Shown here: in pieces, positions 19,737-28,500 of the stretch
How positions within the stretch are numbered: position 1 is the stretch's first letter
Layout: each line of letters opens with the position of its first letter
Assembly: GCF_018861865.1 (NCBI RefSeq)
Contig: NZ_JAHLDV010000012.1
Coordinates: forward strand, 1-64,000
Source of the DNA: Clostridium frigoris
GTDB taxonomy: Bacteria; Bacillota; Clostridia; Clostridiales; Clostridiaceae
Reading direction: 5' to 3'
Length of the DNA: 64,000 nucleotides
Notes under the pieces: generated by a model
What the model was told of the DNA's origin: nothing
Seen by the model: only the letters and a program-made list of their open reading frames with translations
The model's database searches: none
Program-made: the position numbers and the translations under genes

Positions 19737-20789
19737 ATGAGTATAAAAAGAAATTTTGGAATAATAGATGAAAAGGAAGTATATCTTTTCACCATTAAAA
19801 ACTCAAAGGGTATGGTTGCAGAAGTTACTAATTACGGAGGAACATTGGTATCGTTAAAAGTTCAAGGAAGTAATGGCAAGTTTGATGATGTAGTTTTAGG
19901 ATATGATACATTAGAAGATTATAGAAAGTACAACTATTTCTGTGGAGCAACAGTTGGTAGGGTTGCTAATAGAATAGAAAATGCATGTTTTGAAATCAAT
20001 GGAACTAAGTATAATGTAGCTAAAAATGAAGGTGAAAATCATATACATGGTGGTGTGAGTGGTTTTGATAAAAAAGTTTGGAAAGAAAAACTTGGATTAA
20101 AAGATACTAATAATAGTATAGAATTATCTTACCTTAGCGTTGATGGCGAGGAAGGATATCCAGGAAATCTTAATGTATCTGTGAAGTTTACAGTTACCGA
20201 GGATAATGAATTAGAAATAGAGTATAATGCTATTTCAGATAAGGACACTATAGTAAATCTTACTAATCATTCTTATTTTAACCTAACAGGTCAGGGCTCA
20301 GGTGATGTTTTAAAACATCAGGTTATGATTAATGCTGATAAATTTACAAAAAATAATAAAAATGCTATACCTACGGGTGAGATAGTCGATGTGAAAAATA
20401 CTCCAATGGATTTTAGAAAATTAACATATGTTGGGGAGAATATATCAAGTAGTTATGAACAAATTGTGTTTGGTAATGGTTATGATCATAATTATGTAAT
20501 TAATACTACTGGTAAAAAACTTGAAAAGGCAGCCGAGGTTTATGATGAAAAAAGTGGACGTGTTATGGAAGTTTATACAACTAAACCAGGAGTACAGTTT
20601 TATACCGCAAACTTTCTTACAGGACTAGATGTGGGAAAAGGCGGCGCAATGTATAATAAAAGAGATGCTTTATGTCTTGAAACTCAATATTTTCCTAATG
20701 CTATTAATACTAAAAATTTTGCGTCACCAATACTTAAAGCAAAACAAAATTATGAGCACGAAACAATATATAGATTTTCAGTAAGATAA
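19737..20789 (+). CDS. galM: Aldose 1-epimerase (mutarotase)
   Basis: Interconverts the alpha and beta anomers of galactose before phosphorylation. The 350 residues contain GATVGRVANRIENACFEING, ENHIHGGVSGFDKKVW (active-site histidine), NLTNHSYFNLTG and CLETQYFPNAIN (catalytic glutamate). Length is normal. AAGAAGGGAAGAG precedes the start. It is monocistronic and 30 kb away from galK-galT-galR, whose pathway it serves. Confidence 0.94.
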   Translation: MSIKRNFGIIDEKEVYLFTIKNSKGMVAEVTNYGGTLVSLKVQGSNGKFDDVVLGYDTLEDYRKYNYFCGATVGRVANRIENACFEINGTKYNVAKNEGENHIHGGVSGFDKKVWKEKLGLKDTNNSIELSYLSVDGEEGYPGNLNVSVKFTVTEDNELEIEYNAISDKDTIVNLTNHSYFNLTGQGSGDVLKHQVMINADKFTKNNKNAIPTGEIVDVKNTPMDFRKLTYVGENISSSYEQIVFGNGYDHNYVINTTGKKLEKAAEVYDEKSGRVMEVYTTKPGVQFYTANFLTGLDVGKGGAMYNKRDALCLETQYFPNAINTKNFASPILKAKQNYEHETIYRFSVR

Positions 20790-20807
20790 GAATATTTTTT
20801 TATTAAA

Positions 20808-20855
20808 ATGAATTTCATCCTATATTAAGGTGAAATTCATTTTTGATTTTTTTGT
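20808..20855 (+). terminator. Terminator after galM
   Basis: AATGAATTTCA (20808-20818) and TGAAATTCATT (20831-20841) form a stem followed by TTTGATTTTTTTG. Confidence 0.85.
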
Positions 20856-20968
20856 ATTACTTCTAATGGAATATATCATTTCTATAATTTGTATGATATG
20901 CTTTACATATTAAATTCAAGATAAATCAAAAGATATTTATTAAAGAAGAAAGTTTTGACTACATTTTA

Positions 20969-21031
20969 GAAAGGAAGTGAGTATTTAGTGTGTTTGTATA
21001 CTTATGATACAATGCTCACTAAATTTAAAAA
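20969..21031 (+). promoter_or_regulatory. Leader of sigma-54 activator: nested inverted repeat and overlapping short frame
   Basis: A ribosome site GAAAGGAAGTGAG is followed by TTTAGTG and a nested inverted repeat: ATTTAGTG/CACTAAAT outside, TTGTAT/ATACAA inside. GTG 20988 opens a 26-codon frame that overlaps the activator gene in another frame. TGATACAAT also looks like an extended -10 element. The activator ATG has no Shine-Dalgarno of its own. A similar AAAGGAAGTGA...TTTAGTG leader precedes the kinase-fold gene at 56713. Confidence 0.45.
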
Positions 21032-22417
21032 ATGGATAATGAATTTCCAAATAAAGAGAAAATATTAGGCTGTTTATTAGAAAATTTGGAGGAAGGAATT
21101 CAAGTAATAGATTGTGAAGGTAAAACGATATACTATAATAAAGCTATGGGGAAAGTAGAAGGTGTAGATCCTAGAGATGTAATAGGAAAAAAGGTTAATG
21201 AGTATCTAGAGGATGTAAAAGATGATGAGTCTACACTTATGAATGTATTAAAGTCTGGTCAAAAAATCGTAGATTTAATACAACATTATGGTAATGGATA
21301 TAAGAAAAAAGTGACAACTATAAATACTACTATTCCAGTAACTTTAGAAAATAAAGTTATAGCAGTGATTGAAATAGCTAAAGACATGACTCAGTTAAAA
21401 GAGTTAACTGAAAACATTTGCAAATTACAAAATTTAGATAAAAAGCTCAATACACATTATACTTTTAGTGATATTTATGGTGATAATCCTGTTATGAAAA
21501 GTATTATAGAGAAGGCCCGAAAAGCTAGTATGTCAAGTTCATCTGTACTATTATATGCTGAGACTGGTTCAGGAAAAGAAGTTTTTTCTCAAAGTATTCA
21601 TTATTGTGGACTTAGGAAAGATAAACCATTTATACCTATAAATTGTGCAGCTATTCCTGCTTTATTGTTAGAAGGAATGCTTTTTGGTACGGAAAAGGGA
21701 AGTTTTACGGGAGCTGAGAATAAAAAAGGATTATTTGAAGAAGCAAATCATGGAACCATTTTGCTTGATGAAGTTAATTCACTAGAACCGTATCTTCAAT
21801 CTAAACTTCTAAGAGTACTTCAAGATGGTTATATAAGACCTATTGGAAGCACTAAAAGTATATACATTGATGTAAGAATAATAGCTACGCTAAATGAGGA
21901 ACCACAAAAACTTATAGAAAGTGGTAAATTAAGAAAAGATTTTTATTATAGGGTAAGTGTACTGAGAATAGATATTCCTCCATTAAGAGAGAGAAAAGAT
22001 GATATTATATTATTTGTAGAGAAGTTAATTGAAAAATATAATAAGATCTTAGGTAAGAATATAAAAGGTATAGATGAGGATGTGGTTACAAAGCTTAAAG
22101 AATATAATTGGCCAGGAAATATTCGTGAGTTAACAAATGTCATTGAAGCTGCAATGAATATGGCAGACAATAATTCGATTTTAACAGAAAATTATTTTGA
22201 TTCTAGAATTGTATATGAAAACAAGAAAAATTCTTGTGATGTTTTGTCAAATTCAGATGGGAAATTTGATCTAGAAGGTTATATGATTAATATTGAAAAA
22301 GACATAATAAAAAAAATATTAAAAAAGAATAATTTTAATGTTAGTAAAACTGCCAGAGAACTTAGTATATCAAGGCAAAATCTTCAATATAAAATAAAGA
22401 TACATAAAATTATATAA
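21032..22417 (+). CDS. Sigma-54-dependent activator (PAS-AAA-Fis), probable ornithine regulator
   Basis: A 461-residue enhancer-binding protein. A PAS sensor domain fills residues 10-125, then the AAA+ domain: Walker A AETGSGKE (176-183), GSFTGA (223-228, the sigma-54 contact loop, serine in place of the usual alanine) and Walker B ILLDEV (243-248). A Fis-type helix-turn-helix ends the protein (about 425-461; SKTARELSISRQNLQYKIK). It resembles RocR-type activators. It lies directly upstream of ort-ora genes that have a -24/-12 promoter and three palindromic sites, so it very probably activates them in response to ornithine or a related signal. The start lacks a Shine-Dalgarno. Confidence 0.9.
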   Translation: MDNEFPNKEKILGCLLENLEEGIQVIDCEGKTIYYNKAMGKVEGVDPRDVIGKKVNEYLEDVKDDESTLMNVLKSGQKIVDLIQHYGNGYKKKVTTINTTIPVTLENKVIAVIEIAKDMTQLKELTENICKLQNLDKKLNTHYTFSDIYGDNPVMKSIIEKARKASMSSSSVLLYAETGSGKEVFSQSIHYCGLRKDKPFIPINCAAIPALLLEGMLFGTEKGSFTGAENKKGLFEEANHGTILLDEVNSLEPYLQSKLLRVLQDGYIRPIGSTKSIYIDVRIIATLNEEPQKLIESGKLRKDFYYRVSVLRIDIPPLRERKDDIILFVEKLIEKYNKILGKNIKGIDEDVVTKLKEYNWPGNIRELTNVIEAAMNMADNNSILTENYFDSRIVYENKKNSCDVLSNSDGKFDLEGYMINIEKDIIKKILKKNNFNVSKTARELSISRQNLQYKIKIHKII

Positions 22418-22430
22418 AATTAGAAAAATA

Positions 22431-22446
22431 TGCAAAATTATTTGCT
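22431..22446 (+). promoter_or_regulatory. Enhancer-like palindrome, UAS1
   Basis: TGCAAAATTATTTGCT, matching TGCAAA-N4-TTTGCA in 11 of 12 arm positions. It lies 21 bp (two helical turns) from UAS2. Confidence 0.65.
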
Positions 22447-22451
22447 ATTTA

Positions 22452-22467
22452 TGCAAAATATTTTGCA
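22452..22467 (+). promoter_or_regulatory. Enhancer-like palindrome, UAS2
   Basis: TGCAAAATATTTTGCA, a perfect 16-bp palindrome of the form TGCAAA-N4-TTTGCA. Confidence 0.7.
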
Positions 22468-22539
22468 CAAGCATATAAGCCCTCAAAACACTAAAATTAT
22501 TTAAAACTATAAGGTTTTATATATTAGTACAATAATATA

Positions 22540-22555
22540 TGCAAAAAAATTTGCA
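22540..22555 (+). promoter_or_regulatory. Enhancer-like palindrome, UAS3
   Basis: TGCAAAAAAATTTGCA, again TGCAAA-N4-TTTGCA with perfect arms, about 67 bp before the -24 element. Confidence 0.7.
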
Positions 22556-22559
22556 TATT

Positions 22560-22602
22560 TAAAACACATGTATTTAAGCAATGGCTTAAATACATGTGTT
22601 TT
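22560..22602 (+). terminator. 19-bp perfect hairpin between activator and ortA
   Basis: The arms (22561-22579 and 22584-22602) are exact reverse complements around the loop AATG, with inner arms TTTAAGC/GCTTAAA. It may terminate the activator transcript, though the 3' T run is interrupted. It lies immediately upstream of the sigma-54 promoter and might also shape that DNA. Confidence 0.6.
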
Positions 22603-22606
22603 AAAT

Positions 22607-22623
22607 TTGGCATGGTAATTGCT
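22607..22623 (+). promoter_or_regulatory. Sigma-54 (-24/-12) promoter of the ornithine operon
   Basis: TTGGCATGGTAATTGCT matches the -24/-12 consensus (TTGGCA...TTGCT), with exactly 10 bases between GG and GC. It lies about 65 nt before ortA and downstream of three palindromic sites next to a sigma-54 activator gene. Confidence 0.88.
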
Positions 22624-22688
22624 ACTAGTAAAGTAAGAATATTAATAAAGTAGTTTAATAATAATTTTGATTTTTGGAGGTAAAAATT

Positions 22689-22979
22689 ATGATTAAAAAG
22701 GGCACCTGGGTTGAAGTAGAAGAAATCGTTTTAACGCCAAAAGATAGAGCTGTAAATATTCCAGATGAGACAAAAAAAACCCCTCTTAAATGCTGGATAC
22801 GGGGAAATTGTATTAGTGATTGTGAATTAGGAAATGAAGTGGAAGTTGAAACTAATGTAGGTAGAATAGCTAAAGGAATAGTCGTTCAAATAGAGCCAGG
22901 ATATTACCATACATATGGTAAGTATGTTGAAGAAATAAGTAATATAGGAAAGCAAGCTAGAGAAATGATATCAAAGTAA
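22689..22979 (+). CDS. ortA: 2-amino-4-oxopentanoate thiolase, small subunit OrtA
   Basis: Small partner of the PLP-dependent thiolase that cleaves 2-amino-4-oxopentanoate with CoA to acetyl-CoA and alanine, the last step of oxidative ornithine fermentation. The 96-residue protein has the family features KGTWVEVEEIVL, CWIRGN and the glycine-rich EPGYYHTYGKYVEE. The frame extends to a TTG at 22674 inside the ribosome site GGAGG; ATG 22689 is correctly placed. It is the first gene behind the sigma-54 promoter. Confidence 0.93.
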   Translation: MIKKGTWVEVEEIVLTPKDRAVNIPDETKKTPLKCWIRGNCISDCELGNEVEVETNVGRIAKGIVVQIEPGYYHTYGKYVEEISNIGKQAREMISK

Positions 22980-23021
22980 AATAATGAATTTAAATCTAGT
23001 TCTAATAGGAGGTTATACATC

Positions 23022-24434
23022 GTGAATAAATATGAAAAGCTTATGGCTAGAAAGAATGATATAATTCTAAAATCCATAGGAATAGATTATAGTAAATATG
23101 AAACTGGTAAGATTTCATTTGATTATGAGGCTTTGCTGAGTGATGTTGAATATTCTTTTGAAGAGGTTAAAAAAATTCAACAGGAGGTAGGAGTAGGAGA
23201 TACTCCACTTCTAGAATTAAGAAATATAACAAAACTTGCAAGAAAAGTGTCGAAGACTGGACATGCAGCTAGAATATTTGTAAAAGATGAGAGCGCTAAT
23301 CCATCCGGAAGTTTTAAAGACAGAAGAGCATGTGTATCTGTATATGATGCAATGAAGAGAGGTTACACAGGTGTTGGAGCAGCTACTTCGGGTAATTATG
23401 GAGCCGCAGTTGCATCTCAAGCAAATATCAGGGGACTTAAATGCATAATAGCAAATGAATGTTATGATTCTAGAAAAGTAGGTCAACCAGAAATATTAGA
23501 AAAAGGAAGAAAATGTGAAGGGTTTGGAGCAGAGGTTGTTAGACTTTCTGTAGGACCTGAATTATTTTATACTTACCTAAAAATACTTGAAGATACAGGT
23601 TATTATAATGCTTCTTTATATTCATCATATGGAGTTGCCGGAATTGAAACTTTAGGATACGAAATAGCAGAGCAGTGCAGAGAAAAATTAGGTAAAGATC
23701 CTGATGCTGTTATTATAACTCACGCAGGTGGAGGAAATACCACTGGTACTGCAAGAGGACTTATTAGAGCTGGAGCTTTGCAAACAAAGATAATAGGAGC
23801 ATCTGTTGATCTTTCGGGCCTTCATATGGCATCTGATATAGATTTCAATAAAAAATCGTTTACTACAGGACATACAGGATTTGGAATCCCATTCATGACG
23901 AATCCAGATAGGTCAGATGTACCAAGAAGTGCGGCTAGACCTTTAAGGTATTTAGATAGATATGTAACAACTACGCAAGGTGATGTATTCTGGATGACTG
24001 AAATATTAGCACAACTTGAAGGACTCGAAAGGGGACCTGCAGGAAATGTGTCCTTAGTAGCAGCTTTTGCAATTGCTCAGGAATATGATGATGATGCTAT
24101 CATAGTTGTTCAAGAGACTGAATATACGGGAGCTGGGAAACATTTATTACCTCAACTTAATTTTGCTAAAGAAAATGGAATTAAAGTTTATGTTGGTAAT
24201 CCAAAGGAGCAAATACCAGGTGAGAATATAGTAATTCCGTCTCATCCATCAAAGGTGAAAGTAACCGATATTGATATGGAAGGGTTAAAAAACTCCTACA
24301 TGAAAAATGTTATTAAGAAATTAGGTGATAATAAAGCTCAGCAGGTTGACATTGAGTATTTGTCTTTAGAAACAAAGTTGCCCAAAGAAAAAATAATAGA
24401 AATATTAAAACAACATAATATAGAAATATGTTAG
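23022..24434 (+). CDS. ortB: 2-amino-4-oxopentanoate thiolase, PLP subunit OrtB
   Basis: Catalytic PLP subunit of the thiolase, 470 residues. It has a threonine-synthase-like fold (fold type II): the PLP lysine is K99 in NPSGSFKDRRA and the phosphate loop includes ATSGNYGAAVA. HAGGGNTTGTARGL further supports the fold. GTG 23022 follows AATAGGAGG. ortA-ortB-oraS-oraE are contiguous, as in other ornithine-fermenting clostridia. Confidence 0.94.
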   Translation: MNKYEKLMARKNDIILKSIGIDYSKYETGKISFDYEALLSDVEYSFEEVKKIQQEVGVGDTPLLELRNITKLARKVSKTGHAARIFVKDESANPSGSFKDRRACVSVYDAMKRGYTGVGAATSGNYGAAVASQANIRGLKCIIANECYDSRKVGQPEILEKGRKCEGFGAEVVRLSVGPELFYTYLKILEDTGYYNASLYSSYGVAGIETLGYEIAEQCREKLGKDPDAVIITHAGGGNTTGTARGLIRAGALQTKIIGASVDLSGLHMASDIDFNKKSFTTGHTGFGIPFMTNPDRSDVPRSAARPLRYLDRYVTTTQGDVFWMTEILAQLEGLERGPAGNVSLVAAFAIAQEYDDDAIIVVQETEYTGAGKHLLPQLNFAKENGIKVYVGNPKEQIPGENIVIPSHPSKVKVTDIDMEGLKNSYMKNVIKKLGDNKAQQVDIEYLSLETKLPKEKIIEILKQHNIEIC

Positions 24435-24449
24435 TGGGGGGATTAATTT

Positions 24450-24815
24450 ATGAAAAGAGAAGATGATTTCGAGAAAAGACGAGAACATTTAAAAAATTTA
24501 ACAGATGATCAGTTATATGACAGGTTTTGGAGTCTTACAAACCAAGTCGTAAAACCTATGGTTGATTTAGCTTACACACATACATCTCCAGCTATTGAAC
24601 GTTCTGTAGTACTTAGAATGGGCTTTTCTAGTTTGCAAGCACAACCTATAATTTCTTATGGAACTAAATGGGATTTACTTGGTAGGGGCATAGGAAATGT
24701 TATTTTAACTTATGCAAAGCTTAAAAATATAGATTATATTAAAGCTGGAGTGGAACTTTCTAAAGGAGTAGGCTGGGATGTCGTATCTGAAAAAATGAAG
24801 GGAAGTGACAACTAA
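24450..24815 (+). CDS. oraS: D-ornithine 4,5-aminomutase S subunit
   Basis: Small subunit of the adenosylcobalamin- and PLP-dependent mutase that moves the terminal amino group of D-ornithine to C4, giving 2,4-diaminopentanoate. The 121 residues are the normal OraS length, with RFWSLTNQVVKPMVDLAY and ERSVVLRMGFSSL. Its stop overlaps the oraE start by one base (TAATG), which fits equal synthesis of the two subunits. Confidence 0.95.
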   Translation: MKREDDFEKRREHLKNLTDDQLYDRFWSLTNQVVKPMVDLAYTHTSPAIERSVVLRMGFSSLQAQPIISYGTKWDLLGRGIGNVILTYAKLKNIDYIKAGVELSKGVGWDVVSEKMKGSDN

Positions 24816-27022
24816 TGCAGGAAAGACTAGAAGAAAATACAAAACTTAATGTAGAAGAAATATTAAAGGATCTAGATAAGTATGAGCCTAAATGGAGGGG
24901 TTGGCACTGGAGAGAGAAAAATGAAACTGGAAAGGTTGGTGAATTCACATATCATGAAATATCAAAGCCTTTAAAGAAGAGCCAACCTCTTCCAGCAGCA
25001 AGGAGTTTTGGAAATATAGATCCACAACCAATAGCAACTATTACTACAGAAATTGCTTCAGGAAGATTTGAAGATGATATAAGAAGAATGAGAATGGCAG
25101 CATGGCATGGTGCAGATCATTTAATGGTTATTAGAACAATGGGACAAAGTCATTTTGATGGATTACTTGAAGGAAGTCCTGAAGGATTTGGTGGGGTACC
25201 AATAACTAGAAAAGAAATTAGAGCAACAAGAAAAGCTATAGATTTAATAGAAGAAGAAGTAGGCAGAAGGATTAATTTTCATTCCTATGTATCTGGAGTG
25301 GCAGGTCCAGATGTAGCAGTTATGTTTGCAGAAGAAGGGGTTAACGGAGCTCATCAAGATCCACAATATAATGTACTTTATAGAAATATTAATATGGTTA
25401 GATCTTTTGTTGATGCTGCAGTTGCAAAAGGTATAATGGCACATGCTGGAATGCTTCAAATAGATGGTGCACATAATGCTAATGCAACAGCTATGAAGGG
25501 TTATAAGGTAATGCCAGAACTTATGGTACAACATGCTATAAATTCTTGCTTTTCTGAGCTAGTTGGAATGAAACCAGAAAATATTTCTTTATCAACAGTA
25601 CCTCCAACATCAGCACCTGCTCCTTGTATGAGATATGACTTGCCTTATGCAGTTGCACTAAGAGAATTTTTTAAAAAATATAAGATGAGAGCTCAAATGA
25701 ATACTAAATATATAGAATCTTGTGAAAGAGAAGCAACAGTAGGACATACTTTGAATCTTTTAATATCTGAGTTAACATCAGCAGATATTCAAAGTACAAT
25801 AACTCCTGATGAAGGACGTAATGTTCCTTGGCATTATAATAATATTCATGCTATAAACACAGCTAAACAGGCATTTATAGGTATGGATGGATTAATGGAT
25901 ATGATAGAGCTTAAGAAAACTGGATATTTAAGAGAAAAGGCAAGAGAAATAAAGGAAAGAGCTGTTTTATTCTTTGAAGAAATAATCGATGTAGGTGGAT
26001 ATTTTAAAGCTGTAGATTCTGGATTTTTTATTGATTCAGGACAGTATCCAGAAAGAAATGATGACGGTATTGCAAGAAAAATTTTAGGTGGAGATGCGGT
26101 AGGAACAATAGTTAAGAGAGAGGCAGATTATTTTGCACCGGTTTGTGGCCATTTTGGATACAATAATGTTCCAAAAGATTATAAAAAGCCTTGTGATGCT
26201 ATTAATGAATGTACATTGTGTAATCATTCCAAAATTATATACATTGATGAATTAGATGATAATGATAATGTGTTTAAGAGAATGGAAAAAGTTAAAGAAG
26301 ATGGTACTATAATTCCTGAAGTTCAATGGGCTAAAGATGGGTATGTAAAAATCACCATATGTATACCCGAGAATGAACAGATTAGTGAAGCTGCAGCTCT
26401 TGAAATGGGAAAGAGAATGAATTTGAAAAATGTAGAAATTGTTCATAAACAAGTCTTGCAAAAGGCTGAGGGAACTCTTGTTGAAATAAAAGGAGTATGT
26501 GATTTTACACCTGTAAAACGTGATGAGTTAGTTCTTCCAAAGAGAAGAAAATCACTATCAGATCAACAAATGAAAGATTATGTAAAAGAGCATCCAATAA
26601 AGGTTGTTGCAGCAACTGTTGGAGAAGATGAACATTCAGTTGGAGTTCGCGAAGTTATTGATATTAAACATGGTGGAGTTGAAAAATTTGGTATAGAAGC
26701 AATTTTCCTTGGAACTTCATGCCCGATAGAAAAACTTGTAGATGCAGCTATAGAGTCAAAAGCTCAAGCTATACTCTGTAGTACAATAATTAGTCATAAC
26801 GATGTTCATACAAAAAATATGAAAAAGCTTAGTGATCTTTGTATAGAAAAAGGAGTAAGAGATAAGATTATACTTGTTTCAGGTGGAACTCAAGTAACTG
26901 ATGAAATAGCTAAGGCAAACGGAATGGATGTTGGTTTTGGACGTGGATCAAATGGTACATCTGTTGCATCATTCATAATTAAAAGGTTAATGGGTCTCCC
27001 TGATAACGAAGATGAGGAATAG
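24815..27022 (+). CDS. oraE: D-ornithine 4,5-aminomutase E subunit
   Basis: Catalytic subunit, 735 residues. It has an N-terminal TIM barrel and a C-terminal cobalamin-binding Rossmann domain. The DxHxxG motif reads D605-E-H607-S-V-G610, H607 being the axial cobalt ligand. The lysine 11 residues later (K618, in EVIDIKHGG) matches the lysine that holds PLP in the studied clostridial enzyme. ILCSTIISHNDVHTKNM completes the B12 domain. Start and spacing are set by overlap with oraS. Confidence 0.96.
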   Translation: MQERLEENTKLNVEEILKDLDKYEPKWRGWHWREKNETGKVGEFTYHEISKPLKKSQPLPAARSFGNIDPQPIATITTEIASGRFEDDIRRMRMAAWHGADHLMVIRTMGQSHFDGLLEGSPEGFGGVPITRKEIRATRKAIDLIEEEVGRRINFHSYVSGVAGPDVAVMFAEEGVNGAHQDPQYNVLYRNINMVRSFVDAAVAKGIMAHAGMLQIDGAHNANATAMKGYKVMPELMVQHAINSCFSELVGMKPENISLSTVPPTSAPAPCMRYDLPYAVALREFFKKYKMRAQMNTKYIESCEREATVGHTLNLLISELTSADIQSTITPDEGRNVPWHYNNIHAINTAKQAFIGMDGLMDMIELKKTGYLREKAREIKERAVLFFEEIIDVGGYFKAVDSGFFIDSGQYPERNDDGIARKILGGDAVGTIVKREADYFAPVCGHFGYNNVPKDYKKPCDAINECTLCNHSKIIYIDELDDNDNVFKRMEKVKEDGTIIPEVQWAKDGYVKITICIPENEQISEAAALEMGKRMNLKNVEIVHKQVLQKAEGTLVEIKGVCDFTPVKRDELVLPKRRKSLSDQQMKDYVKEHPIKVVAATVGEDEHSVGVREVIDIKHGGVEKFGIEAIFLGTSCPIEKLVDAAIESKAQAILCSTIISHNDVHTKNMKKLSDLCIEKGVRDKIILVSGGTQVTDEIAKANGMDVGFGRGSNGTSVASFIIKRLMGLPDNEDEE

Positions 27023-27042
27023 TAAAAGGAGTGTGATTTCTT

Positions 27043-28458
27043 GTGAAGGTAGATTATCTTGTTGCTGAAATAGGTAGTACCACTACTCTGGTTACAGCAT
27101 TTAACGTATGCTATGATGCTATGGGAGAGATTATGGTAGATATACCTTTTCAAGGTAGTAGTTGTACTACTGTAACAGATGGTGATGTAACTATAGGACT
27201 CAAAAATGCAGTTAAAGATATTGAAAATCAAGTGCATCAATCAATTACATGGGAAAAGATGTTAGCTACAAGTAGTGCTGCAGGTGGACTTCGGATAACC
27301 GTTCATGGACTTATGGAGCATATGACAGTTAAAGCGGCAAGGGAAGCAGCTCTTGGCGCTGGTGGCATAATAAAAATGGTTACTGCTGGAAAAATGAGAA
27401 AGAGTGATTTAAAGAGGATATATGATATAAATCCTAATATGATAATGATTGCTGGAGGTACAGATTATGGTGAGAGGGAAACAGCTCTTTATAATGCAGA
27501 ACTTATAAGTGCCGAAAAATTTAGTATTCCTATTGTATACTGTGGAAACATTGAAAATAGAGAAGAAATTAGTGAGATATTTGATGGGCAAGAAATTTAC
27601 CTAATAGATAATGTTTACCCAAGTGTTGATATTTTAAATGTGGAACCTGCAAGAAAAATAATACAAGAAGCCTTTGAAAAAAATATTGTAAAAGCACCTG
27701 GAATGAGTAAAATAAAAGAAATGGTAAATGGAAGTATAATGCCAACTCCAGGAGCAGTTATGGAAAGCTCAAAAGTATTATATGACATAATTGGTGATTT
27801 AGTAGTTCTTGATGTGGGAGGCGCTACCACTGATGTACATTCTGTTACAGAGGGAAGTAGTGTAGTCTTAGATATGCTAATAAATCCTGAACCAAAGGCT
27901 AAAAGGACTGTAGAAGGAGATCTTGGAGTTTTTATTAATAGTAAAAATGTAATCGATTTACTTGATGATAGGGATTTGGGTGAATTTAGTACTGAGTATA
28001 TAAGAGAGCATATAAAGCCTATACCAAAAGATAAAGAGGATGTATTTGCAAGTATTTTGTTAACGAAGAAAGCTATATCTGTTGCAGTAGATAGACATGT
28101 TGGATTTATAAAAAGAAAATACGATGGTGATAGTGGGTTTGTAGCCTATGGTAAGGATTTATCTGAGGTTAAATATATAATAGGCACCGGTGGTGCACTT
28201 ACAAGGCTTCCAGGGGAAGAAGATTTGCTTTTGAAAATAAGATACTTAAAGGATGAAGTTACAATGTTACCTAAAAAGGGTGCCAAAGTACTAATCGATA
28301 AAAACTATATTATGGCTTGTGCAGGAGTGTTAAGTAGAGAAAATAAAGAAGTAGCAAAAGCACTTTTAATTCAAAGTTTAGGCATAACAAAGGATATGGA
28401 AATTAATGATGATATGATTGAGTTGAACTTAACAAATAATACAATTCTGAGTTGTTAG
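27043..28458 (+). CDS. MutL/GlmL-like protein, probable aminomutase reactivating factor
   Basis: A 471-residue protein of the GlmL/MutL family (actin/Hsp70 ATPase fold), found beside B12-dependent mutases. The first phosphate loop is AEIGSTTTLVTAFN and the second is LDVGGATTDVHSV; GTGGALTRLPG follows near the C-terminus. The family is thought to help assemble or reactivate the mutase. GTG 27043 follows AAAGGAGTGTG, 20 nt after oraE. The corresponding gene of other ornithine clusters is called or-4. The function is inferred from family and position. Confidence 0.9.
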   Translation: MKVDYLVAEIGSTTTLVTAFNVCYDAMGEIMVDIPFQGSSCTTVTDGDVTIGLKNAVKDIENQVHQSITWEKMLATSSAAGGLRITVHGLMEHMTVKAAREAALGAGGIIKMVTAGKMRKSDLKRIYDINPNMIMIAGGTDYGERETALYNAELISAEKFSIPIVYCGNIENREEISEIFDGQEIYLIDNVYPSVDILNVEPARKIIQEAFEKNIVKAPGMSKIKEMVNGSIMPTPGAVMESSKVLYDIIGDLVVLDVGGATTDVHSVTEGSSVVLDMLINPEPKAKRTVEGDLGVFINSKNVIDLLDDRDLGEFSTEYIREHIKPIPKDKEDVFASILLTKKAISVAVDRHVGFIKRKYDGDSGFVAYGKDLSEVKYIIGTGGALTRLPGEEDLLLKIRYLKDEVTMLPKKGAKVLIDKNYIMACAGVLSRENKEVAKALLIQSLGITKDMEINDDMIELNLTNNTILSC

Positions 28459-28500
28459 TTATTATTATTTGACTAAGTTTAAAATAAGGAGATTATCTAT

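Noticed and set aside
24815-27022. Lysine 5,6-aminomutase or another aminomutase instead of OraE
   Set aside because: The small OraS partner of 121 residues, the 735-residue length and the ort, orr and ord neighbours point to ornithine aminomutase.
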